Source of the DNA: Oleiagrimonas sp035690885
GTDB taxonomy: Bacteria; Pseudomonadota; Gammaproteobacteria; Xanthomonadales; Rhodanobacteraceae
Direction: 5' to 3'
Length of the DNA: 16,534 bases
Assembly (NCBI GenBank): GCA_035690885.1
Contig: DASSKC010000152.1
Location: forward strand, 1 to 16,534
Shown here: piece after piece, positions 10,211 to 16,534 of the stretch
Layout: every line of letters starts with the position of its first letter
How positions within the stretch are numbered: position 1 is the first letter of the stretch
Program-made: the position numbers and the translations under genes
The notes under the pieces: model-generated
The model's input: the letters and a program-made list of their open reading frames with translations, nothing else
Databases searched by the model: none
Told to the model about the DNA's origin: nothing

Positions 10211-10815
10211 GGTCGTGTCTGCGTGTCGTTCCGGCCCTTGCGCTGGTCGCGCTGCTGGCCGCTTGTGCGCCGGTGCAGATGATGGGCAACTCCGGGATGA
10301 TCGCCGCGCAGGCGGCGCGTGAAAAGGTGCTGGCCGGTCGCGACCATTGGAAGCTGCGCGCGCATCTGGGTGTGTCCGATGGCGAGCACGGCGGCAGCGG
10401 CACGCTGATCTGGGAGCAGGATGGTGAGCGCTTCAGTTTCACCGTGCGTGCGCCGATCACCGGGCGCAGCTTCCGTCTGACCGGTGGTCCCGATGGAGCC
10501 AAGCTGGAGGGTCTGGATCGCGGCACCGTGCGTGGACCCGATGCGCAGACCCTGCTGGCACAGGTGCTGGGCTGGCGTGTGCCGGTCAAGCCGCTGCATG
10601 ACTGGGTGCGTGGTGTGCGTGCCGGCGGCGCCGATGCCGACGCCGTGTTGCGTTTCGGCGGCAACGGCCTGCCATCGGTGCTCAAGCAGGATGGCTGGAC
10701 CATCGAATATCGCGGTTGGTACACCAACACCAGTCCGGCATTGCCGCGCAAGGTGTATGCCGCGCATGGCGACTACCATGTGCGTCTTTCGATCCGCCGC
10801 TGGACGCTGCAATGA
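10207..10815 (+). CDS. lolB: Outer-membrane lipoprotein receptor LolB
   Basis: Accepts lipoproteins from the periplasmic chaperone LolA and inserts them into the inner leaflet of the outer membrane. The 202-residue protein has a short signal peptide with lipobox LAAC (Cys20). The mature part fits the LolB beta-sandwich: WKLRAHLGVSDGEHGGSGTLIWEQDGERFSFTVRAPI, then LLAQVLGWRVPVKPLHDWVRG, and a C-terminal strand ending VRLSIRRWTLQ. Identity rests on these patterns and on position after the TPR gene. The start overlaps the preceding stop (ATGA). Its own stop lies in a second ATGA (10812-10815), the kind of junction that normally leads into ispE, but no ispE follows. Confidence 0.88.
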   Translation: MRSCLRVVPALALVALLAACAPVQMMGNSGMIAAQAAREKVLAGRDHWKLRAHLGVSDGEHGGSGTLIWEQDGERFSFTVRAPITGRSFRLTGGPDGAKLEGLDRGTVRGPDAQTLLAQVLGWRVPVKPLHDWVRGVRAGGADADAVLRFGGNGLPSVLKQDGWTIEYRGWYTNTSPALPRKVYAAHGDYHVRLSIRRWTLQ

Positions 10816-10829
10816 GTGCCATCAATTGA
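10812..10829 (+). other. Five-codon reading frame at the usual ispE position
   Basis: ATG 10812 overlaps the lolB stop as ATGA and reads Met-Ser-Ala-Ile-Asn-stop. In many gammaproteobacteria ispE (4-diphosphocytidyl-2-C-methyl-D-erythritol kinase, MEP isoprenoid pathway) begins exactly here. The 118 bp between this stop and tRNA-Gln code for nothing resembling IspE in any frame. It may be a remnant of the ispE start after deletion or relocation; chance is also possible. Confidence 0.35.
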
Positions 10830-10854
10830 CACCTTGTCCGCGGCCCACCAAAAT
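10826..10854 (+). promoter_or_regulatory. Sigma-70 promoter for tRNA-Gln (and probably prs)
   Basis: A perfect -35 box TTGACA (10826-10831) is followed by a 17-bp spacer and CAAAAT (10849-10854, four of six matches). A GC-rich discriminator (GCGCGG) follows, as at stringently controlled stable-RNA promoters. The design matches that of the promoter before tRNA-Tyr. A second, weaker candidate -10 is GATAAT at 10900-10905 without a good -35. Confidence 0.7.
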
Positions 10855-10908
10855 GCGCGGCTTCCTGCCGTCGCGGTAGCGAAATTCGGCGTCAGCCGGG
10901 ATAATGCC

Positions 10909-10943
10909 CCGGCCGGTGCCGACGAAGTGGCCGGCAAGTTTTT
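10909..10943 (+). terminator. Terminator-like hairpin just before tRNA-Gln
   Basis: CCGGCC (10909-10914) can pair with GGCCGG (10929-10934) over a 14-base loop, followed after CAAG by five T (10939-10943). It could end lolB transcription, but it also lies downstream of the tRNA promoter, so it would attenuate the tRNA too. The large loop and the gap before the T run make it weak. Confidence 0.3.
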
Positions 10944-10947
10944 CTGT

Positions 10948-11023
10948 TGGGGCGTCGCCAAGTGGTTAAGGCACGGGGTTTTGATCCCCGCATTCGCAGG
11001 TTCGACTCCTGCCGCCCCAGCCA
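10948..11023 (+). tRNA. tRNA-Gln (anticodon TTG)
   Basis: A 76-base cloverleaf with encoded CCA. The acceptor stem TGGGGCG pairs with CGCCCCA (11013-11019), with discriminator G and CCA at 11021-11023. The anticodon stem CGGGG/CCCCG encloses loop TTTTGAT with anticodon TTG (10981-10983). The T arm is GCAGGTTCGACTCCTGC. The U-A first acceptor pair is typical of bacterial tRNA-Gln. It lies 54 bp before prs and may share its transcript. Confidence 0.97.
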
Positions 11024-11077
11024 GCTCTGCCTTGTGCAGGGCATTTCCTGCAGCTTTGCTCAACCGGGTGCGATGAG

Positions 11078-12067
<990 letters not shown>

Positions 12068-12073
12068 CTGACA

Positions 12074-12099
12074 TGGCGGCGCGCCTTGATGCGCCGCCA
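12074..12099 (+). terminator. Strong hairpin after prs
   Basis: TGGCGGCGC (12074-12082) and GCGCCGCCA (12091-12099) form a perfect 9-bp stem with an 8-base loop, seven bases after the prs stop. No T tract follows, so it may stabilise the prs mRNA end or terminate only partly. A promoter-like element begins five bases later. Confidence 0.45.
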
Positions 12100-12103
12100 A
12101 TCG

Positions 12104-12112
12104 TGCTAAAAT
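12104..12112 (+). promoter_or_regulatory. Extended -10 promoter candidate for rplY
   Basis: TGCTAAAAT is an extended -10 element (TGn followed by TAAAAT, five of six matches). The nearest -35-like sequence, TTGATG (12086-12091), is only 15 bp away and lies inside the prs hairpin, so the extended -10 would carry most of the activity. The predicted start near 12119 gives a leader of about 120 bases. Confidence 0.5.
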
Positions 12113-12238
12113 AACCGGCTGTTTGCCGACGCTCGCTCTGGTGGGTGTCGCATGTGACTGATTTTTCGGCTTTCCTGGTCGCGGGAAAGTCTCTGGTCGC
12201 CGTGAGGCGGCATTTCCACAACCGTGAGGCAACAACCC
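12113..12238 (+). other. Structured untranslated leader of rplY
   Basis: The leader holds a hairpin CTTTCC (12170-12175)/GGAAAG (12184-12189) with an 8-base loop and a 4-bp CGCC/GGCG hairpin closed by the GNRA tetraloop GTGA (12198-12209). CCGTGAGGC occurs twice (12200-12208 and 12222-12230), the second copy carrying the rplY Shine-Dalgarno GAGG. L25 of E. coli is known to regulate its own synthesis, so this could be an autoregulatory site; that link is inference. Confidence 0.35.
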
Positions 12239-12925
12239 ATGGCTTCAACCCACAAGATCACGGCCACCCGCCGTACCGACGAAGGGAAAGGTGCGAGCCG
12301 CCGCCTGCGTCGTGCGGGCCAGGTGCCGGCCATTCTGTACGGCAACAACATCGCGCCGTTGAACATCCAGCTCGACCACGAGGACATCCTCCTGTCGGCC
12401 AAGAACGAGTGGTTCTTCTCCTCGGTCCTGGATCTGGACATCGAAGGCGAGCTGCAGCGCGTGCTGGTGCGTGACTGGCAGGTGCATCCGTACAAGCAGC
12501 AGATGCTGCATCTGGACTTTTTCCGCATCGACGAAAAGGCGGAGATTCGCGTCAACGTGCCGTTGCACTTCTCCAACCAGGAAGATTCGCCGGCCGGGAA
12601 GGCCTCCGGCGTGGTCATCAGCCACAACCTGACCGACGTCGAAGTGGCGTGCCTGTCCAAGGATCTGCCCGAGTACATCGACGTGGATCTGGCGACGCTC
12701 GAGGAAGGCCAGCTGATCCATCTGTCCGACCTCAAGCTGCCCGAGGGCGTCGAGCTGGTGGCCCTGCGTCAGGGTGACGAGTACGACCAGGCCGTGGTCA
12801 GCGCGCATGCGGTCAAGGTCGAGGCCGAGCCGGCTGCGGACGAGGCCGAGGTTGCCGCTGACGAGGTGCCGGCGGCGGGCTCGGACGCCGAGGCCGACGA
12901 GGCGTCCAAGGACGACGACAAGTAA
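12239..12925 (+). CDS. rplY: Ribosomal protein bL25 (CTC form, long)
   Basis: Binds 5S rRNA in the central protuberance of the large ribosomal subunit. The 228-residue product is the two-domain general stress protein CTC form rather than the short E. coli form. Its N-terminal 5S-binding beta-barrel contains EGKGASRRLRRAGQVPAILYG (12-32) and VLVRDWQVHPYKQQMLHLDFFRI; the C-terminal domain contains GKASGVVISHNLTDVEVACL and LPEYIDVDLATLEEGQLIHLSDLKLPEGV. A low-complexity acidic tail of Ala, Glu and Asp (about residues 195-228) ends the protein. ATG 12239 is chosen because MASTHKITATRR fits the family; GAGG lies nine bases upstream. Confidence 0.96.
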   Translation: MASTHKITATRRTDEGKGASRRLRRAGQVPAILYGNNIAPLNIQLDHEDILLSAKNEWFFSSVLDLDIEGELQRVLVRDWQVHPYKQQMLHLDFFRIDEKAEIRVNVPLHFSNQEDSPAGKASGVVISHNLTDVEVACLSKDLPEYIDVDLATLEEGQLIHLSDLKLPEGVELVALRQGDEYDQAVVSAHAVKVEAEPAADEAEVAADEVPAAGSDAEADEASKDDDK

Positions 12926-12932
12926 TCGTCAC

Positions 12933-12950
12933 GCCCGGGTCCGCCCGGGC
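12933..12950 (+). other. All-GC hairpin between rplY and pth
   Basis: GCCCGGG (12933-12939) and CCCGGGC (12944-12950) form a 7-bp stem with tetraloop TCCG, eight bases after the rplY stop. There is no T tract, so transcription probably continues into pth; it may block decay or adjust the ratio of the two products. Confidence 0.5.
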
Positions 12951-12975
12951 CTGGCGTTGCCGGCATGTCATCGTC

Positions 12976-13551
12976 ATGACAGGACTTCGTCTCATCGTCG
13001 GCCTTGGCAACCCCGGGGCCGACTATCTCCGAACCCGGCACAATGCCGGGTTCTGGTTTGTCGACGCGCTCGCGCAGGGCGAGGGCGCGACGTGGCGCAG
13101 CAACGGCAAACTGCACGGGCAAGCCTGCCAGGTACAGCTCGGCGGCTCGACGGTTCGATTGCTGAAGCCGTCGACCTTCATGAACAAAAGCGGCCTTGCC
13201 GTCGCCGCGGCACTCGATTACTACAAGATTGCCGCCGACGAGTGTCTGGTCGTGCATGACGACCTCGACCTGCCGCCGGGTACGGCGCGGCTCAAATTCG
13301 ACGGTGGGCACGGCGGACAAAACGGCATGCGCGACATCCTCCGGCATGTCGGCCACGGCCGCTTTCACCGTCTGCGCATCGGCATCGGTCATCCGGGCCG
13401 CCGCGATGGCGTGTTGTCCTGGGTGCTCGGGCGACCGTCGGCATCCGATGAAGACGCCATGCTCGATGCCATCACCCGGGCATTGAATGTGCTGCCACTG
13501 GCCGTGGCTGGCGACCTCAACGAAGCCATGAAGCGTCTGCACACCGCGTAG
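12976..13551 (+). CDS. pth: Peptidyl-tRNA hydrolase
   Basis: Cleaves peptidyl-tRNAs dropped by stalled ribosomes, recycling tRNA; essential in bacteria. The 191 residues match the Pth family: IVGLGNPGADYLRTRHNAGF with catalytic His22, KPSTFMNKSG with substrate-binding Asn70, VVHDDLDLPPGTARLK with the conserved Asp pair (95-96), and GGHGGQNGMRDI with Asn116. Length is normal. The Shine-Dalgarno is weak (start ATG 12976). rplY-pth-ychF is a conserved order joining ribosome and translation-quality functions. Confidence 0.97.
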   Translation: MTGLRLIVGLGNPGADYLRTRHNAGFWFVDALAQGEGATWRSNGKLHGQACQVQLGGSTVRLLKPSTFMNKSGLAVAAALDYYKIAADECLVVHDDLDLPPGTARLKFDGGHGGQNGMRDILRHVGHGRFHRLRIGIGHPGRRDGVLSWVLGRPSASDEDAMLDAITRALNVLPLAVAGDLNEAMKRLHTA

Positions 13552-13569
13552 GGCCGCACGCGACCCTGT

Positions 13570-13590
13570 ATTCCCGACTCCCCATTCCCG
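13570..13590. repeat. Three tandem heptamers before ychF
   Basis: The sequence reads ATTCCCG, ACTCCCC, ATTCCCG in direct succession, in the 50-bp pth-ychF gap. Heptamer arrays of the GATTCCC/GGGAATC type are, from memory, frequent in intergenic DNA of Xanthomonas and relatives. The last bases (GGAA, 13590-13593) double as a weak ribosome-binding site for ychF. Function unknown. Confidence 0.6.
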
Positions 13591-13601
13591 GAACCAAAGC
13601 C

Positions 13602-14693
13602 ATGGGTATCAAATGCGGCATCGTCGGCTTGCCCAATGTCGGCAAGTCCACCCTGTTCAATGCGTTGACCCGCGCGGGTATCGCGGCGGCCAATTTCCCG
13701 TTTTGCACCATCGAGCCGAATGTCGGCGTGGTGCCGGTACCCGACGCGCGCTTGAATGAACTGGCGGCCATCGTGAGTCCGGAAAAGCTGGTGCCGACGG
13801 CGGTCGAATTCGTCGATATTGCCGGCCTGGTCGCGGGGGCATCCAAGGGCGAAGGTCTGGGCAACAAGTTTCTCGCCCATATCCGCGAAGTGGATGCCGT
13901 GGCGCATGTCGTGCGGTGTTTCGAAGACGGCGATGTCGTGCATGTGGCCGGCAAGGTCGATCCGGTTGCCGACATCGGCACCATCGACACCGAGCTGGCG
14001 CTGGCCGATCTGGAAAGCGTCGAAAAGGCCATCGCACGCAACGATCGCGCGGCCAAGGGACAGGACAAGGACGCCATCGCACGCAAGCCGGTGCTGGAAA
14101 AGTTGGCGTCGGCGCTGGGCGAGGGGCATGCCGCGCGCAGCGTGGATCTGGATGACGAGGAGCGTGCGCTGCTGCGCGAGCTGTTCCTGCTGACCATCAA
14201 ACCGCTGATGTACATCGCCAACGTGCGCGATGACGGCTTCGACAACAATCCGCATCTCGATGCCGTGCGCGAGCGCGCCCGCGCCGAGGGCGCCGAGGTG
14301 GTCGCCGTATGCGCCTCGATCGAGGAAGAGCTGATCGAGCTTGATGAGGAAGACCGCCAGATCTTCCTGGCCGATCTCGGCCTTGAGGAGCCGGGACTGG
14401 ATCGCGTCATTCGCGCGGCATACAGCCTGCTGGGCCTGGAAACGTATTTCACCGCCGGTGTGCAGGAAGTGCGTGCCTGGACGGTCAGGAAGGGCTCCAC
14501 CGCGCCGCAGGCGGCCGGTGTCATCCACACCGATTTCGAGAAAGGTTTCATCCGCGCCGAAACCGTCAGCTACGACGATTTCGTCAAGTACAAGGGTGAG
14601 GCCGGCGCGCGCGAGGCCGGGCGCCTGCGCACCGAAGGCAAGACCTACATCGTCCAGGAAGGCGACGTGCTGCATTTCCTGTTCAACGTTTGA
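13602..14693 (+). CDS. ychF: Redox-regulated ATPase YchF (OLA1 family)
   Basis: P-loop NTPase of the Obg-related family that hydrolyses ATP, binds ribosomes and modulates translation and oxidative-stress response. The 363 residues include the Walker A/G1 motif GLPNVGKST (9-17), G3 FVDIAGLV (70-77), a coiled-coil insert (about 130-200), the G4 position NVRD (207-210) and a C-terminal TGS domain (about 279-363) ending VQEGDVLHFLFNV. Most YchF proteins have NxxE at G4 (NVNE in E. coli), which underlies ATP preference; here the last residue is Asp. ATG 13602 with GGAA eight bases upstream gives the standard start MGIKCGIVGLPNVGKST. The last 11 bp overlap the convergent acyltransferase gene. Confidence 0.97.
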   Translation: MGIKCGIVGLPNVGKSTLFNALTRAGIAAANFPFCTIEPNVGVVPVPDARLNELAAIVSPEKLVPTAVEFVDIAGLVAGASKGEGLGNKFLAHIREVDAVAHVVRCFEDGDVVHVAGKVDPVADIGTIDTELALADLESVEKAIARNDRAAKGQDKDAIARKPVLEKLASALGEGHAARSVDLDDEERALLRELFLLTIKPLMYIANVRDDGFDNNPHLDAVRERARAEGAEVVAVCASIEEELIELDEEDRQIFLADLGLEEPGLDRVIRAAYSLLGLETYFTAGVQEVRAWTVRKGSTAPQAAGVIHTDFEKGFIRAETVSYDDFVKYKGEAGAREAGRLRTEGKTYIVQEGDVLHFLFNV

Positions 14694-15735
14694 CCGATTG
14701 ACCGTGCGCGGCGGGAATCGAGGGGCGCCAGATGCGCTTCTCCAGCCAGCGCGGCGTGGTGATCGGGTCCAGCAGGCGTTGCAATGAGCGCGATGCCAGC
14801 ACCCATGCGGTCACCGCGGCCAGAACCAGAAGCACTGGCAGCAACCATGCGCCGGGCAGTCGTGTCAGCACGGCAAAAAAACCGGCGCCAACCGCGATCT
14901 TGATGACGAACCCCTGCAGCACGTAGGCGCCCAGACTGCGTGCGCCGGGGGCACTGAACGGGGTGTGCCGACGCGGCACCAGGGCCAGTACGGCGAGCGT
15001 CCCGGCAACCGCGATTCCCAGCAGCAGCAGGCGTTGCAGCGCGCCGACCAGCGGACCCGAGCCGAGTGCGGCATACCCGTAGCTGCCGTACAGCCAGCGC
15101 GGGTCGATCGGGATCAACCAGGCAGCGACGAACATCGCGCCCAGGGTGCACGCCGCCAGCACCCGCATGTATGCCGGTTTGCTCAGCTCGCGCCAGCGCG
15201 GCGCCCACAACCAGCCCATCAGGAACAACGGGAAAAACACCAACGTGCGCGACAGCGAGAGGTAATAGCCTATGCTGCCCAGGCAACCAGCACCGACGGC
15301 CACCAGCACCGCGATCAGCAGCCGCCCGCGCAGGTGCGCGAACAAGGGCAGCAGAAATCGCCAGCAGGCCAGGCTGAGCAGATACCACAGCAGCCAGTAC
15401 GGCGTGGTCACGCTGCCCGGGCCGGCGTCGGGCCACAGCGGAAGTTGCGCCGCCAGCGCATACAGCCCCTGGAACACCAGGTACGGCCACAGCAGGCGGA
15501 ACACGATGCCGCGCAGCGCGTTGGTGTCGATGCTGTCATGGGCGACGGCGCCGGAAAGGAACGCAAACGCCGGCATGTGGAACGCGTAGACGAAGCGGTA
15601 GCAGGTATGCAGCCAGGGATGGGCATCGGCCAGCGGCTCCAGCACGTGCCCGAAAACCACCAGGGCAATCAGGACGAAACGTGCGGTGTCGAGCCAGGGG
15701 TCGCGCCGACGCGGGGCGGATGTGGGGACAGTCAT
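14683..15735 (-). CDS. Membrane acyltransferase, type 3 family (fucose 4-O-acetylase-like)
   Basis: Probable inner-membrane O-acyltransferase that would transfer an acetyl group to a sugar on a glycan or exopolysaccharide; the substrate is unknown. The 350-residue protein has about ten hydrophobic membrane segments and starts with the family signature RDPWLDTARFVLIALVVFGH, including the conserved His30, followed by FHMPAFAFLSG. The RDPWLD form resembles the NolL/fucose 4-O-acetylase group more than OafA-type proteins. ATG 15735 has no strong ribosome-binding site. Its stop lies within the last 11 bp of ychF on the other strand. Downstream of its start is the tRNA-Tyr promoter region, read in the opposite direction. 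It is the least conserved gene of this neighbourhood, so it may be a lineage-specific addition. Confidence 0.85.
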   Translation of the reverse strand: MTVPTSAPRRRDPWLDTARFVLIALVVFGHVLEPLADAHPWLHTCYRFVYAFHMPAFAFLSGAVAHDSIDTNALRGIVFRLLWPYLVFQGLYALAAQLPLWPDAGPGSVTTPYWLLWYLLSLACWRFLLPLFAHLRGRLLIAVLVAVGAGCLGSIGYYLSLSRTLVFFPLFLMGWLWAPRWRELSKPAYMRVLAACTLGAMFVAAWLIPIDPRWLYGSYGYAALGSGPLVGALQRLLLLGIAVAGTLAVLALVPRRHTPFSAPGARSLGAYVLQGFVIKIAVGAGFFAVLTRLPGAWLLPVLLVLAAVTAWVLASRSLQRLLDPITTPRWLEKRIWRPSIPAAHGQSVKR

Positions 15736-15747
15736 GCACCCACAGCA

Positions 15748-15788
15748 ACGACTTCAACCTTCAAAAGTCGTGTATGCCGTGTTGTCAA
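15748..15788 (-). promoter_or_regulatory. Possible acyltransferase promoter and leader hairpin
   Basis: On the minus strand a perfect TTGACA (complement of 15783-15788) is followed at 17 bp by the poor -10 TTTGAA. ACGACTT (15748-15754) and AAGTCGT (15765-15771) form a 7-bp stem with a 10-base loop between this site and the start codon. The promoter is uncertain because the -10 matches at only three of six positions. Confidence 0.3.
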
Positions 15789-15873
15789 AGTGTTGCGGCG
15801 GCCGCCAGGGGACCGTGTGGCGCCGAGTGCGCCCCGACATCCCGCATTCAGATGATTGAACCGCACACAACTA

Positions 15874-15902
15874 TTGACAGTTCGTTCGGCTCTGGCGAAA
15901 AT
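15874..15902 (+). promoter_or_regulatory. Sigma-70 promoter of the tRNA-Tyr-Gly-Thr-tuf operon
   Basis: A perfect TTGACA (15874-15879), a 17-bp spacer and GAAAAT (15897-15902, four of six matches) end 14 bp before tRNA-Tyr, predicting a very short 5' leader. The architecture is the same as at tRNA-Gln. Confidence 0.75.
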
Positions 15903-15916
15903 GGTCGTTCTTTGTT

Positions 15917-16002
15917 GGAGGGATACCCAAGCGGCCAACGGGGGCAGACTGTAAATCTGCTGGCTTATGCCTTCGGTGGTTCGAATCCACCTCCCTCCAC
16001 CA
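15917..16002 (+). tRNA. tRNA-Tyr (anticodon GTA)
   Basis: An 86-base class II tRNA with a long variable arm and encoded CCA. The acceptor stem GGAGGGA pairs with TCCCTCC (15992-15998), with discriminator A and CCA at 16000-16002. The anticodon region CAGACTGTAAATCTG shows GTA. It is first of three tRNA genes ahead of tuf. Confidence 0.97.
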
Positions 16003-16045
16003 TCCTCTTTTCAGGGGTGGCCAACAAAGAATTGTTCCCCGCAGG

Positions 16046-16119
16046 GCGGGAGTAGTTCAATGGTAGAACTTCAGCCTTCCAAGCTGACTGTGCGGGTTCG
16101 ATTCCCGTCTCCCGCTCCA
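16046..16119 (+). tRNA. tRNA-Gly (anticodon TCC)
   Basis: A 74-base cloverleaf with encoded CCA. GCGGGAG pairs with CTCCCGC (16109-16115), with discriminator T. The anticodon arm TCAGC-CTTCCAA-GCTGA carries TCC (16078-16080). The T arm is GCGGGTTCGATTCCCGT. It follows tRNA-Tyr by 43 bp. Confidence 0.97.
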
Positions 16120-16242
16120 TTGATCCGTTCCCGTTGCCACGTCTGATCCGGCGTGGCGTGCGTCGGGGGCAATTTTTTGTTTGAACGATCGGCATGGTTG
16201 CCGGTCAAGGTCGCTGCCATCACGGATGATGGTCAGAGTTTT

Positions 16243-16318
<76 letters not shown>

Positions 16319-16397
16319 TGTACCACGCATGCCGTGTGACGGCGATGCATCTTGTTTCCATTCAATCGTTTCCGATTCCATCCAGGGTTTCGCAGTC

Positions 16398-16534
16398 ATG
16401 GCTAAAGAGAAATTCGAGCGCACCAAGCCGCACGTGAACGTGGGCACCATCGGCCACGTCGATCACGGCAAGACGACGCTGACGGCGGCGCTGACGAAGG
16501 TGGGCGCCGAGAAGTTCGGCGGCGATTTCAAGGA
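16398..16534 (+). CDS. tuf: Elongation factor Tu (5' end only)
   Basis: GTPase that delivers aminoacyl-tRNA to the ribosomal A site. Only 45 complete codons and two bases lie in the window; the gene runs off its right edge. The visible part is diagnostic: MAKEKFERTKPHVNVGTIGH followed by the G1 P-loop GHVDHGKT (19-26). A weak ribosome-binding site AGGG (16384-16387) lies ten bases upstream of ATG 16398. It follows tRNA-Thr by 79 bp in the conserved tRNA-tuf operon and corresponds by position to tufB of E. coli. Confidence 0.98.
   Translation, partial: MAKEKFERTKPHVNVGTIGHVDHGKTTLTAALTKVGAEKFGGDFK

Noticed and set aside
12145..12474. 109-codon frame running from the rplY leader into rplY
   Set aside because: It has no ribosome-binding site of note, no family resemblance, and overlaps the real rplY frame.
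14712..14724. GGGAATCGAGGGG at the acyltransferase 3' end as another heptamer copy
   Set aside because: Only one full heptamer matches and the register breaks, so it is not distinguishable from chance.
15792..15833. GC-rich palindromes GGCGGCCGCC and GGCGC/GCGCC upstream of the tRNA-Tyr promoter
   Set aside because: Short self-complementary runs are expected at this GC content, and they are neither near a stop codon nor followed by T.
16134..16178. Terminator between tRNA-Gly and tRNA-Thr
   Set aside because: The 6-bp stem ends 15 bases before the T run, and the alternative TTGCC/GGCAA stem has a loop of 29 bases; both are poor terminators and the tRNA-tuf operon is expected to be continuous.

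Overview
The window looks like conserved chromosomal DNA from a GC-rich gammaproteobacterium, most likely of the order Xanthomonadales (Xanthomonadaceae or Rhodanobacteraceae). The evidence is gene order and content: bamD divergent from rluD-pgeF; hemA-prfA divergent from a TPR lipoprotein gene and lolB; tRNA-Gln-prs-rplY-pth-ychF; and tRNA-Tyr-Gly-Thr-tuf. Tandem ATTCCCG-type heptamers, as I recall them from intergenic DNA of this order, also fit. The family assignment is inferred from memory; no search was run.

Layout. 42-1682 is nadE (glutamine-dependent NAD+ synthetase), facing bamD (1797-2615, minus) across a perfect REP-like palindrome. bamD diverges from rluD (2676-3659), which is followed by pgeF (3688-4446). 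A minus-strand block then runs hemA (7073-8350), prfA (5934-7007), otsA (4474-5838). Divergent from hemA are a large TPR lipoprotein gene (8465-10210) and lolB (10207-10815), overlapping by ATGA. Next come tRNA-Gln, prs, rplY, pth and ychF, all on plus. A minus-strand acyltransferase gene (14683-15735) overlaps the end of ychF tail to tail. The window ends with tRNA-Tyr, tRNA-Gly, tRNA-Thr and the first 45 codons of tuf.

Function. Most genes are housekeeping: cofactor synthesis (nadE, hemA, prs), translation and ribosome upkeep (rluD, prfA, rplY, pth, ychF, four tRNAs, tuf), and envelope assembly (bamD, lolB, pgeF). otsA (trehalose-6-phosphate synthesis) and the acyltransferase are the more accessory genes.

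I found no mobile element, CRISPR array, defence system or clearly new system. The points most worth a second look are: the absence of ispE from its usual place between lolB and prs, where only an ATGA-coupled five-codon reading frame remains, overlapping a strong tRNA promoter; a heptamer-repeat-like segment inside the nadE coding sequence; a 12-bp tandem duplication and palindrome covering the rluD start; a structured rplY leader; and the ychF/acyltransferase overlap. No stretch longer than about 300 bases lacks a gene.
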